Shown one piece after another: positions 36,240 through 45,306 of a stretch of 64,000 bases of DNA (within the stretch, counting starts at the first letter, position 1; the number at the start of each line of letters is the position of its first letter). The translations under genes and the position numbers were made by a program. Below the pieces are notes generated by a model that was not told the origin of the DNA, did not search any database, and saw only the letters and a program-made list of their open reading frames with translations. The DNA is from Granulicella tundricola MP5ACTX9 (GTDB lineage: Bacteria > Acidobacteriota > Terriglobia > Terriglobales > Acidobacteriaceae): NCBI RefSeq assembly GCF_000178975.2, contig NC_015064.1, forward strand, positions 558,001-622,000. The letters are read 5' to 3'.

Positions 36240-38387
36240 TCAAAGAAGATGAGCCGCAGATACTGCACCTTCCAGCACCCCAACCTGCCGTTCCAGCCGC
36301 CGAATCTGCACATGCGGCAGATCCTCCGACTCCATTACCGGCCCGCTCGCACGCGCTGCCAGCCCACCCCCATCGCCTGAAGCAAGCCGCTGCCCCAGCC
36401 CTTCAAGCCGCACCGCCAGCGCCTCCAACCGAACCGCCGTATCCGCCTCCCCATGCGCCAGCCGCGCAAAGCTCAACAGGCTCTGCGTCAGCCGCCGCGT
36501 ATAGGTCACGAAGGTCAGCTCATGCTGCCACCGCTCCTCACGCCGCTCTTCCATCTCCTCTGAAACCCCACGCCGGCTCAACGCCACAGGCTCCAGCAGG
36601 ATTCGTTCCACGCACTCCTCCGCATCGTTTGAAGCAAGCCCGCAAGCCCTCCGGCGGCTAGCCACAAACTGCCTCGCCCCACGCTCGCCTGCCGTCCCAC
36701 GCAGCGGCCACAAAGCCAGGATCGCCCGGGCATACGCCGCCTCCGCTGCACAGCAGTTCGCAAAGAACCGCCCCAGGTCCATCCGTTCCGTCTCCGGCCA
36801 CAGCACCCGCATCGCACCCAGCGAGATCGCCACCCCCAGCAGCGTCAGCCCCACCCGAACCGCCGCAAAGTGCCAGTCATGCACCCGCGGCAGGCTCATC
36901 AGCACAAACGTCGGCGTCAGAAAGAAGCAGTACCACCCATAGTCCACCGCATAGAACGCACACGTCAGCACCGCAAACAGAACGATCACCGCAATCAACA
37001 GCGGAGGCCACTGCAGCGAGAGCGCCAGCAGCGCCGCCAGCAGCCCACCGGCCAGCGTCCCCCGCACCCGTTGCAGACTCCTCTGCATCGTGTGCGCCAC
37101 ATTCGGCTGCAGCACAATCAACGACGTCATCGCCAGCCAGAAACCATGATTCACATGCACCACCCGCATGATCACCGCATCGGCCGCACCCACCAGCGCC
37201 ACGCGCAACGCATGCTTCATCATCACGCTGCGGAAGCTCCAGTTGGACCGCACCGCGTCCGCCCAGCCTCTGCCCGCCTCCGTCATCTGCTGCAGCTCAG
37301 ATACCGCCGTCTCAGAGCCAATCCGTTCCACCCCGCTCCAGATCGCGTCCACTGCATCGACAGCCAGCAACAGCGTCTCCCGGCCATCTCTCCGCTCCGC
37401 CGCCAGGTGTTCAAAGATAGGCGAGCCCGCGGCCCTCGCCACGTCAGCCTCGCTCTCCGGAACCATCCGCCCAAGTTCATCCCCTTGCGGCCGCTTCACC
37501 AGCGCCTCAGCCACTCCCGCATAAGCCGCACCCATCCCCCGCGTCCACTCCCGAATCCGCTCACACTCCGCCCCGGACGCCAGTTCGAGCAGCTCCCCCG
37601 CCCGAATCGTCGAGGCAAAGAAGATATCCGCCAACTCCAGCAGCACGCTCAAATTCCTCGCCCGGATCGTCCGCACCGCGGACCGTGCCTTCGTTTGCTC
37701 CAGCGCCCGTCGCGCCGCCTCAATCTCCAGCCGTAGCCGCCGATGCTGCAGCACCATCGGAGTCCGCAGACCCACGGCCGCCTCAGCCCGAGCATCCTCC
37801 GCCACCATCCCAGCCAGCCCGCTCAGCGTCCGATAGCACTGCGCCACCGCCTGCCTCGCAGGTCGAAACGGGTCCAGCGGCCAGAAGAACAGACTCAAAC
37901 TCGCGCCCCAAAGCCATCCGCAACAGAACAACAGAGCCGCGTTCCCCAGCGCATGAGCGCTCTGGTGATTCGGGCTCAGCATCGCAAAGTAGATCACCAG
38001 GATCAGCACACTCGTGCTCGCCACGTACTGGGACAGCGCCCGCGCAAACGTATACGCAAAGCACACCGCCAGCGTCATGGCCACCATGCTCGCCACATTG
38101 CCGCTCGCCAACGCACCCAGCACCAGTGAACATAGTCCGCCCACCAGCAACGTCGCAATCGTCTTCAACCTTGACCGGTAAGGCCCGCCATTATCCGCCA
38201 GCACCACGTAAAACGACCCCAGCGCGACCCAGCCCTCGGCCCGCCCCAGCAGGTGCGAGCCCACGATACTCACCCCCACCGCCAGCCCGCCGCGCAGCCC
38301 CCGCGACCACTGCAGCGACCGCAGCGAAACCGGAGCAGAACTCGGCCGCAAAAGCCTCATCCTCGCAGCCAGACTCCTCCACCCCAT
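36240..38387 (-). CDS. FUSC-family membrane exporter (aromatic-acid or fusaric-acid type)
   Basis: Encodes 715 residues from ATG 38387. Two blocks of about five or six membrane helices each, at about residues 25-180 and 385-545, are separated and followed by cytoplasmic domains. The first block includes 'GGLAVGVSIVGSHLLGRA' and 'GPYRSRLKTIATLLVGG', the second FWLAMTSLIVLQPN, then SLQRVRGTLAGGLLAALLA. These are the FUSC/ArAE double-repeat marks. Such proteins export aromatic acids or toxins, usually with an HlyD partner, which is not seen here. The ATG lacks a strong ribosome site. Confidence 0.85.
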   Translation of the reverse strand: MGWRSLAARMRLLRPSSAPVSLRSLQWSRGLRGGLAVGVSIVGSHLLGRAEGWVALGSFYVVLADNGGPYRSRLKTIATLLVGGLCSLVLGALASGNVASMVAMTLAVCFAYTFARALSQYVASTSVLILVIYFAMLSPNHQSAHALGNAALLFCCGWLWGASLSLFFWPLDPFRPARQAVAQCYRTLSGLAGMVAEDARAEAAVGLRTPMVLQHRRLRLEIEAARRALEQTKARSAVRTIRARNLSVLLELADIFFASTIRAGELLELASGAECERIREWTRGMGAAYAGVAEALVKRPQGDELGRMVPESEADVARAAGSPIFEHLAAERRDGRETLLLAVDAVDAIWSGVERIGSETAVSELQQMTEAGRGWADAVRSNWSFRSVMMKHALRVALVGAADAVIMRVVHVNHGFWLAMTSLIVLQPNVAHTMQRSLQRVRGTLAGGLLAALLALSLQWPPLLIAVIVLFAVLTCAFYAVDYGWYCFFLTPTFVLMSLPRVHDWHFAAVRVGLTLLGVAISLGAMRVLWPETERMDLGRFFANCCAAEAAYARAILALWPLRGTAGERGARQFVASRRRACGLASNDAEECVERILLEPVALSRRGVSEEMEERREERWQHELTFVTYTRRLTQSLLSFARLAHGEADTAVRLEALAVRLEGLGQRLASGDGGGLAARASGPVMESEDLPHVQIRRLERQVGVLEGAVSAAHLL

Positions 38388-38628
38388 GGCACGCTCCAGC
38401 TACCAGCCTAGCCGAAAGCAGTCGGCATGGGTCGCAATCCGAAGATCAATTGATAGGTTTGAAACGGGCGACCTCTCTGAATCAACTCTTCCAGCTGCAC
38501 TCTGAACAAAACTTCATCAACAGTTAACTCATCGCTCATTCCACGCGTTGATGCTCATCTGCGGTTGAGAGTCGCTACATTCCATGTCGCAGGCGAACAA
38601 AGCAGCACAAGGCAAGTGAGGGAGATCG

Positions 38629-39915
38629 ATGAACAAGTCTCAAGCAAACGTCGCATGGATTGCCAGTGTGCCAGCCATGGCACTCGGCCTGGCGTTGACC
38701 GCCCCCATGGCCGCCCAGACGACCCCAGCCCCAGCTCCGAAGCCGGCAGGAACAGGCCACGCCGACGACGCGCCCAACGGAAATCGCAGCATCTGGACGC
38801 TGGACGTCACCGCCGATCGCAAGAAGCACGCTACCATGGGCGGCTACACCAAGAAGTGGGATCTCAGCGACCTTCCGCACTACCTGCCCAAGCAACACCC
38901 CACGGGCACCCTCAGGATATGGGGAAGCAATTACCTCAAGGACGGTCCGCTCGGCGCGTACTGGGCCGACGCCTTCAAGAAGTTCCAGCCGGGCATCACC
39001 ATCGAATACAACCTGCCCACCGCCGGCATCGCCGTGCCTGCGCTTGCCGGCAAGGTGGCCGATCTCGCCGTGGGACGCCCCGCTACGCTCATGGACTACC
39101 TCACCTTTGAGCAGGTCTTCAAGTACGAGCCCACGGAGATCATCGCGGCGACTGGTTCTTACGACGTCTACGGCTGGTCCCCAGGGTTCATCATTCTGGT
39201 CAACAGCCAGAACCCGCTCACCCAGATCAGCATGAAGCAACTGGACGGCGTCTTTGGCACGGCGCGCAACGGAGGTTACGATCGCAGCATCTGGCGGACG
39301 GATTACCCCTACCGCCGCGGAGCGGAAGACAATATCCGCACCTGGGACCAACTGGGTCTCACCGGAGAATGGGCCGGCAAGCCCATCCATCCCTGCGGCC
39401 AGTCGCCTCGCGCCAACGTCCAGAATGTCTTCCAAAGTCTGGTCATGCACGGCAGCGATCAGTGGGTCGAAGGATATAGCACCTACGCCAACCACGCCAC
39501 GCCTGAGGGCAAGATCAACGCATGGAGCACCCAGGTGACCAAGCAGGTCTTGAGCGATTCTCAATCCATCTGCATCGCATCCCCGTTGACCATCACGCCC
39601 GACGGAATGCGAGAGCTTGCCATACAGGGTTTCAATGGTGGCCCATTCGTCAAGCGCACGCTTGAGACCACCCGCGACCGCAGCTACCCCTTGATCAACG
39701 AGATCTTCTTCTACGCCAACAAGCCACCCGGACAGACCGCAGATCCTAAGGTCGATGAGTTCCTGCACTTCATCCTGAGCCAGGAAGGCCAGCAGGAGAT
39801 TCAGCATGAAGGCCGTTATACCCCGCTCACCGGCGCGGTGGTCAAGGCGCAGATTCTGAAACTGGAGCCCTCCGCCGGGTCGAAGGCAACGTCGGAAGGC
39901 GGCGGCAGTCAGTAA
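38629..39915 (+). CDS. PstS-like periplasmic binding protein A
   Basis: Encodes 428 residues from ATG 38629 with AGGGAG upstream. The signal peptide ends MAAQ (no lipobox). Shared family motifs occur in order: YTKKWDLSDLPHYLP (about residue 74), GTLRIWGSNYL, 'ATGSYDVYGWSPGF' (about 173), QLDGVFGTARNGGYD (about 205), 'NIRTWDQLGLTGEWAGKPI' (about 235), and FLHFILSQEGQQEI near the end. The fold is that of the PstS/PBP class: two lobes binding an anion. The segment after PIH that binds phosphate in PstS reads CGQSPRANVQ here, so the ligand may differ. It is the only single-domain member on the plus strand and precedes the TonB receptor gene. No ABC transporter gene is nearby. Confidence 0.85.
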   Translation: MNKSQANVAWIASVPAMALGLALTAPMAAQTTPAPAPKPAGTGHADDAPNGNRSIWTLDVTADRKKHATMGGYTKKWDLSDLPHYLPKQHPTGTLRIWGSNYLKDGPLGAYWADAFKKFQPGITIEYNLPTAGIAVPALAGKVADLAVGRPATLMDYLTFEQVFKYEPTEIIAATGSYDVYGWSPGFIILVNSQNPLTQISMKQLDGVFGTARNGGYDRSIWRTDYPYRRGAEDNIRTWDQLGLTGEWAGKPIHPCGQSPRANVQNVFQSLVMHGSDQWVEGYSTYANHATPEGKINAWSTQVTKQVLSDSQSICIASPLTITPDGMRELAIQGFNGGPFVKRTLETTRDRSYPLINEIFFYANKPPGQTADPKVDEFLHFILSQEGQQEIQHEGRYTPLTGAVVKAQILKLEPSAGSKATSEGGGSQ

Positions 39916-40041
39916 ATCAATCGAACGGTGTCTTCTTCAAACTCAATCACTCACGCGCATCCGCACGGAGGTCTAGACCAAAGGCTTTGCGCCCTGCCTG
40001 GTCTCGACAGCTTCACTGTCTCTGTGGATGGTCTAAGGAAG

Positions 40042-40251
40042 TCAAAGGCGCTCTGCTACCGGGAGCACTGGTTGAATGAGTTCGGCTACGAGCGGCAATG
40101 GCTGCCCCACGCGCACGAAGGCGTCTTCAATGGCGTCATGGGTGTTGCCGGAGACAAAATGCAGGCGACGGGTCATGCGTGCGGTGAGCCTGCAAAGCTC
40201 ATAGCGGTTACCAATCTGATCGTTCGCTCTAAATACCTGCTCACACCGCAT
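40042..40251 (-). CDS. Small RpoZ-like protein (omega-subunit pattern), candidate
   Basis: Encodes 69 residues from ATG 40251, with GGGGAG four bases upstream, one of the better ribosome sites nearby. The sequence around QIGNRYELCRLTARMTRRLH, followed by DAIEDAF, resembles acidobacterial RNA polymerase omega-like proteins (NRYxLCxLxxxxTRxLH pattern). It is short and lies alone in the gap between binding protein A and the TonB receptor, on the opposite strand. The chromosomal rpoZ is usually elsewhere, so this would be a paralogue or divergent copy. The resemblance is by memory of the pattern only. Confidence 0.5.
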   Translation of the reverse strand: MRCEQVFRANDQIGNRYELCRLTARMTRRLHFVSGNTHDAIEDAFVRVGQPLPLVAELIQPVLPVAERL

Positions 40252-40580
40252 AGCACTCCCCCGCCGCACAAATCTGGTCGATTCGACCTCTCAGCGACAG
40301 GACAAGTCTTGCCTGCGCAGATTAAGCCCTGCTGAAGCAGAGTTGAAATCTGTTTCTTCTCGTTGAGTCGCAGGCTCACAGCGGAAGGCCGTCCGCGATA
40401 GGCTCAAGCCATCCCTTGATGAAGGCGAAAATTCTTTCATGTGGGGTTCAGAGTTCCTTCACTTCAGGATCGTACCAATGACACGCTCTACAAATGGTTG
40501 ATTTCGGCGGCGGGAAGTTTGAGGCCGAGGAACCAAACGGAGTCGAGAGCAGCTTTTGAACGAACTCCTGGAGGGGTATT
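40252..40580. other. 329-base upstream region of the TonB receptor gene
   Basis: No gene. It should hold the divergent promoters of the RpoZ-like gene (minus) and the TonB receptor gene (plus). The receptor's ribosome site GGAGGGG is at its right end. No regulatory box was confidently recognised. Confidence 0.4.
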
Positions 40581-43500
40581 TTGAAGAAGATCGGAATTGG
40601 TATCTCGCAAATCGAGTACGGATCGACGTCTGCAACGGGCGGTGGAGTGCGGCTCCTCCCGCTGACTGGGATGGCGATGTTGATGTTGGCTGCTTCCGGC
40701 TTTGCGCAGACCTCCGGAGGCACCGTGTCAGGAACGGTGCTGGACCCAACGGGCGCGGCGTTACCCGGGGCGAAGGTGCAGGTGGTGAACATAGCGACCA
40801 ATGCGACGGTGGATCTGACCACCGGCGATTCCGGCCTGTTCAACGCGCCGAACGTGAACCCCGGAAACTACCAGATCACGGTCATTGCACCTGGGTTCAA
40901 CACGCAAAAGATCAACACACTGGTTGAGATCAGCAAGACGACTGTGCTCAAGGTGCAGCTCGAGGTGGAGCGGGTAGGAGCGACGATCACGGTGAGTTCC
41001 GCAGTGGCTCCGGTGGTGGACCTGGAGTCGTCTTCGCTGAACCAGGCGGTGGACGGCCGCACGGTTCGGGAGCTTCCGCTCAACGGCCGCGACTGGACAC
41101 AGCTCAGCGTGCTGGAGCCGAACGTCCATACGGTGGACAATCAGTTGAGCATCTCCGCGGGCGATAACTCACGATCGAACCGTGGTGTCGGCAACCAGAT
41201 TTCGATCGGCGGGACGCGGCCGCAGCAGAATGTGTACCGGCTGGATGGGATCATCACGAATGACTACTCTGGCGGCGGCCCGGGTGGAGCGCTCGGTGGA
41301 ACGCTGGGCGTGGATGCGATCCAGGAGTTTGCGGTGACGACTTCGAACTCGACCGCTGATTACGGGCGGACGTCTGGCGGGACGATCTCCGCCGTGACGC
41401 GCGAGGGGACGAATGCATTTCACGGCTCCGCGTATGAGTTCATCCGGAACAGCGCGCTGGATGCGAAGAATTACTTTTCAACGAGCCAGTTTATCGCTCC
41501 GTTCAAGCGCAATCAGTTTGGGGGATCGATTGGCGGGGCGATCCTCCACGACAAGTTGTTCTTCTTTTTCAACTACGAGGGACTGCGGCAGTCTCGCACG
41601 ACGACGGTCACCGATACGGTGCCGAGCGTGAACGGACGGGCGGGTCTTCTGGTTTGTACGCAGACCGCAACCGCCTCTAACGCGTCGTGCCTGAACGCCC
41701 CTGGTGGCACCAAGGCCCCTGCCAACTCAGCCGGGGTGCAGCAGATTGCGGTGAGCCCTCTGGTGGCTCCGTACTTGATGTTCTACCCACTGCCGAATGG
41801 CCCGGTGACGGGTGATACCGGAAGCTGGACGTTCAACTCCAAGGCGGTGGCCAGCGAAAATATGTTTACGGGCCGGCTGGACTACACCATTGGGCCGAAG
41901 GATGCGATTCACTTCACGGCGCTGAACGACAGCTCCACCGATGCACAGCCGGATGCCTTCAACTTTGTAGTGACCGGCCTTCAGCCGGACCGCAAGATGT
42001 ACAGCATCGCTGAGGCGCATACCTTCTCACCGAAGATCGTGAACTTCGTGCGCGCGGGCTATGCGTATACGTTCACCGTTGCACCCGCCTCCAGCACGGC
42101 CATCCAGCCCTCGGCCTCCGATACGTCGTTCGGCTTCGTCCCCGGTGCCACGGTCGGCAACCTGCAGGTGGGTGGGCTTACCTCATTCTTCGGCGGCGTG
42201 AACGTCGAAGGCGTCTACTCCTACCACTACAACAGCTACCAGTTTGGCGACGACGTTTACATCACCAAGGGTAAGCACAACATCCAGACCGGCTTCTCCT
42301 TTGAAGCGATTCAGTCCAACAATCGCGGGACCAGCACTGCCGGCTTTTATGCCTTCGGCTCGCTGCAGACCTTCTTGCAGAACGCCCCGACCAGCTTTAC
42401 CTCTTCGGTCCCCGGTGGCAGCACTCCGGTTTATATGCGGGAGAAGATATACGGTGCCTACATCCAGGATGCTTACCATATCCGCCCGAACGTGACCATC
42501 ACTGCAGGCATGCGCTATGAGCCGACGAGCGCCATCTCGGAGGCGCATAACCACTTCGGTGTGCTGACTTCCCCTACCTCTACGCTGCCCAGGCTCGGCG
42601 GAATCCTCTTCGGCAACCCGACGCTCGAGAACTTCGCCCCACGCATCGGTGTCGCCTATGATCCGTTTGGCAAGGGCAAGACTTCTATCCGCGCCGCATA
42701 CGGAATCTATGACACCCTGCCTCTTACGTACATGTTCAATCTCAGCACGTTGAATGTGGCACCGTATGGGCAGACCATCAGCGTGACCAACACCGCCGCG
42801 CTGGCGGGGACCTTCCCGAAGCAGACGTATGCCAATGCCGTTGGAACCACCATTCCATGCACCCTGGCTGCGATTACCGGTGGAGGCGCCAACCCAACCG
42901 CAGGATGCAAGATCGCTTTCATCGACCAGGATCCCAGGCGGCCTTATGTCCAGCAGTACATCTTCAGTCTGCAGCAGCAGGTGGCCAAAGGGACGACCCT
43001 GGAGGTCGGATTCACCGGCGCGCACGGTGTCCGGCAGCCGATGAAGTCCAACGACGGAAACATTGTGGAGCCGATCAATCCCGGCAGCTACAACCTTCTG
43101 TGGCCGTCCGCCACCACGGTGACGACCACGACTGCGGCGGGAGCCGCGACCACCAAGACCACCTACTCGGGCACGAAGATCAATCCCAACGTAGGTCAGA
43201 CGGATACGACGTACTTCAACGAGTCCACGACGTATAACGCGATGAACGTGGCGCTGCGGCGGAGCATTGGATCAACGCGGATTGGCGTGTCATATACGTG
43301 GTCTAAGTCGACGGATGAGTCTTCTTCCTCCAACGGCGGTACGAACTTTGTGAACTCGATTATTGCGCCGTTCCCGCGGGAGATAAACCGGTTCAAGGGT
43401 CTTTCCGACTACAACGTGAAGGACAACCTGACGGTAAATGTGCTGTATACCGTTCCGGGGCCGAAGAACGGGACTTTCATGCGGCTGATCGGCGATGGGT

Positions 43501-44051
43501 ATCAGGTTGGCGGGATTGCGCGGGTGGCGACGGGTCTTCCGTTCACACCGCTGATCTCCGGCGATCCGCTGGGATTGCAGAGCGCGAGTGTGTTCTCCTT
43601 CCCGGACCGGCTGAACACGACGGGCTGCACGGGTAATCCGGTGAACCTGGCGGATAAGTTCAACTACCTGAAACGGAGTTGCTTTGCTTTCCCGACAGGG
43701 AACACGATCTCCAATGCAACGGCGACGGCCGCCAACGGTTCGGTGACGACGACGCGCGTGTTCAATCCGGCGCTGGGGAATGTGCAGCGGAACTCGATCA
43801 TCGGGCCCGGGGTTACGGACATGGATATCTCTCTGGTGAAGAACACGGCGATTCCAAAGGTTCGGGACGGATTCCGGGTTGAGTTCCGGGCCGAAGTGTT
43901 CAACGTATTGAATCATCCGATGTTCCAGGTGCCCAGCCGGCAGTCTTCGGCTGTGTTCAACGCAACGGGGACGCCGTTGACATCGCAGATTCTCTCGCTC
44001 ACATCGGTTCCGGAGCGGCAGATCCAGTTCGGTCTGAAGCTGATTTTCTGA
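40581..44051 (+). CDS. TonB-dependent receptor with carboxypeptidase-regulatory domain (Oar-like)
   Basis: Encodes 1156 residues from TTG 40581, with GGAGGGG seven bases upstream. The signal peptide (GMAMLMLAASGFAQ) is followed by a carboxypeptidase-regulatory-like domain (SGGTVSGTVLDPTGAALPGA, about residues 45-130). The plug domain follows (LNGRDWTQLSVLEPNV, SISAGDNSRSNRGVGNQIS), then a long barrel of about 22 strands ending in 'RQIQFGLKLIF', with the terminal Phe. No obvious TonB box is seen. Such proteins import or display large ligands in acidobacteria. It lies between binding protein A and the minus-strand binding-protein block, which makes joint ligand uptake plausible. A strong terminator follows. 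Confidence 0.9.
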   Translation: MKKIGIGISQIEYGSTSATGGGVRLLPLTGMAMLMLAASGFAQTSGGTVSGTVLDPTGAALPGAKVQVVNIATNATVDLTTGDSGLFNAPNVNPGNYQITVIAPGFNTQKINTLVEISKTTVLKVQLEVERVGATITVSSAVAPVVDLESSSLNQAVDGRTVRELPLNGRDWTQLSVLEPNVHTVDNQLSISAGDNSRSNRGVGNQISIGGTRPQQNVYRLDGIITNDYSGGGPGGALGGTLGVDAIQEFAVTTSNSTADYGRTSGGTISAVTREGTNAFHGSAYEFIRNSALDAKNYFSTSQFIAPFKRNQFGGSIGGAILHDKLFFFFNYEGLRQSRTTTVTDTVPSVNGRAGLLVCTQTATASNASCLNAPGGTKAPANSAGVQQIAVSPLVAPYLMFYPLPNGPVTGDTGSWTFNSKAVASENMFTGRLDYTIGPKDAIHFTALNDSSTDAQPDAFNFVVTGLQPDRKMYSIAEAHTFSPKIVNFVRAGYAYTFTVAPASSTAIQPSASDTSFGFVPGATVGNLQVGGLTSFFGGVNVEGVYSYHYNSYQFGDDVYITKGKHNIQTGFSFEAIQSNNRGTSTAGFYAFGSLQTFLQNAPTSFTSSVPGGSTPVYMREKIYGAYIQDAYHIRPNVTITAGMRYEPTSAISEAHNHFGVLTSPTSTLPRLGGILFGNPTLENFAPRIGVAYDPFGKGKTSIRAAYGIYDTLPLTYMFNLSTLNVAPYGQTISVTNTAALAGTFPKQTYANAVGTTIPCTLAAITGGGANPTAGCKIAFIDQDPRRPYVQQYIFSLQQQVAKGTTLEVGFTGAHGVRQPMKSNDGNIVEPINPGSYNLLWPSATTVTTTTAAGAATTKTTYSGTKINPNVGQTDTTYFNESTTYNAMNVALRRSIGSTRIGVSYTWSKSTDESSSSNGGTNFVNSIIAPFPREINRFKGLSDYNVKDNLTVNVLYTVPGPKNGTFMRLIGDGYQVGGIARVATGLPFTPLISGDPLGLQSASVFSFPDRLNTTGCTGNPVNLADKFNYLKRSCFAFPTGNTISNATATAANGSVTTTRVFNPALGNVQRNSIIGPGVTDMDISLVKNTAIPKVRDGFRVEFRAEVFNVLNHPMFQVPSRQSSAVFNATGTPLTSQILSLTSVPERQIQFGLKLIF

Positions 44052-44070
44052 GGCTGTAGGAGAATAAAGG

Positions 44071-44100
44071 GCCGCCGAGAAGCCGGCGGCTCTTCTGTTT
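44071..44100 (+). terminator. Intrinsic terminator after the TonB receptor gene
   Basis: GCCGCCG at 44071-44077 pairs with CGGCGGC at 44084-44090 around a 6-base loop, followed by TCTTCTGTTT. It lies 19 bases past the receptor stop. Confidence 0.75.
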
Positions 44101-44241
44101 CGGGCCTCGACGGGCCATGGCTTAGAGGCTAGGACCGTGTCCTCAGTTGTTGTCGGTACTATGGCGGCTCGCTACACGGCTTGGTGAGCTTTCCGAGGTG
44201 TCCAGGGCGGGAGCAATGACAGAGGTAGCGAGGAATGAGGG

Positions 44242-45306
44242 CTACTCGATCTTCTTGCGCTGGGCCACGGCCACGGATTCATTGATGGGGGTGTAAGCGC
44301 CATCATCAGCGACAGCCTGCATGCCCTCGCGGCTAAGAATGTAGGCGACGAACTCGCGGACCTTTGGGTCCACTGCGGTGCCAGGCTTGCGATTGATATA
44401 GAGCGTGGTGAAGCGATGGATGGGGTAGGTGCGGTCCCAGATGGTCTCCGGGGTGGCTTCGACGAAGTGCTCATGTTCGTCCCCGCGATCATGGTGGGCA
44501 CGATCGGCGTGGCCGTGGTGATGGCGGTCGTGATCGTCGGCCAGGCCGAGGGCACGGATCTTGTCGTTGGTGTACTGCAGGTTGGCGAAGGCGATGCCGT
44601 CGGGGTCGTCTGCCAGGGCTTTCAGGATATAGTTGCCGGCGTTGATGACCTCACCCTTGGCATCGTGTCCGTTGTCAAAGTCCTTGAGTGAGGGGTTCCA
44701 GGTCCCCTTGTCATGCAGGACGACGCGGTTGAAGTAGCCGGCCATGCCGGTGTCGAACTGGTAGCCGTACACATGGATGGTGTGGGTGGCCATGGGGCCG
44801 GTAACGCCGAGGTCCCCCCAGGTTTTGATCGTGGGGTTGTTACCGAAGACCTCCTGAGCCTGCTCCATGGTGAGACCGGGGAGAGGATTGTCCTTGTTGA
44901 CGAAGACCTCCAGAGAGAACGTCTTGTGTGGTGTGCCGAAGGAGCCCGAGGAGATTTCAATGCCGAGAGGGAGGTAGCCCCAGCGGCCCTTGAAGCCGTT
45001 GATCTCGGAGCGGTAGCCTTCGCGGCCGATGAAGGAGATATCGGCGATACCGGTGGTGATGCCGGCCATGGCGGCTTCGGTGCCGGGCAGGTTGGTGGTG
45101 AAGGTGACGTTGGGCTGGAAATTCTGAAAGCCTTCTTCCCACTGCTTCATGAGCGTGGGGATGTAGTTATTACCGTAGACGCGGATGACTCCGGAGACCT
45201 TTTGGTGCGAGGTGTAGGGGGTGAGGGAAGAGACGTCGTGATGTTGGGGAAGCTGGGCGGCTGCGCTGGTGGCAGCAAGGAAGAGAGAGGCTAAAGCGGT
45301 TTTCAT
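44242..45306 (-). CDS. PstS-like binding protein B with histidine-rich insertion
   Basis: Encodes 354 residues from ATG 45306, which overlaps the stop of the upstream gene by 4 bases; the frame continues upstream into non-protein sequence inside that gene. The signal peptide ends in TSAAAQ. Family motifs are GVIRVYGNNYIPTLMK, FVNKDNPLPGLTMEQA, TWGDLGVTGPMA, DRTYPIHRF and FVAYILSREGM. Between about residues 253 and 278 lies an insertion with nine His in about 25 residues (DDHDRHHHGHADRAHHDR, then DEHEH), of the kind seen as metal-binding loops in zinc-uptake binding proteins. The other paralogues lack it. It is the last gene of a four-gene minus block. Confidence 0.85.
   Translation of the reverse strand: MKTALASLFLAATSAAAQLPQHHDVSSLTPYTSHQKVSGVIRVYGNNYIPTLMKQWEEGFQNFQPNVTFTTNLPGTEAAMAGITTGIADISFIGREGYRSEINGFKGRWGYLPLGIEISSGSFGTPHKTFSLEVFVNKDNPLPGLTMEQAQEVFGNNPTIKTWGDLGVTGPMATHTIHVYGYQFDTGMAGYFNRVVLHDKGTWNPSLKDFDNGHDAKGEVINAGNYILKALADDPDGIAFANLQYTNDKIRALGLADDHDRHHHGHADRAHHDRGDEHEHFVEATPETIWDRTYPIHRFTTLYINRKPGTAVDPKVREFVAYILSREGMQAVADDGAYTPINESVAVAQRKKIE

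Noticed and set aside
38511..38540. Possible Pho-box-like direct repeats (TCATC spacing about 11 bases) before binding protein A
   Set aside because: Too degenerate to call a phosphate-regulator site by eye; would need a genome-wide matrix search.
39928..40335. Plus-strand frame of about 135 codons
   Set aside because: No ribosome site, and the opposite strand carries a better candidate with one (40042-40251).
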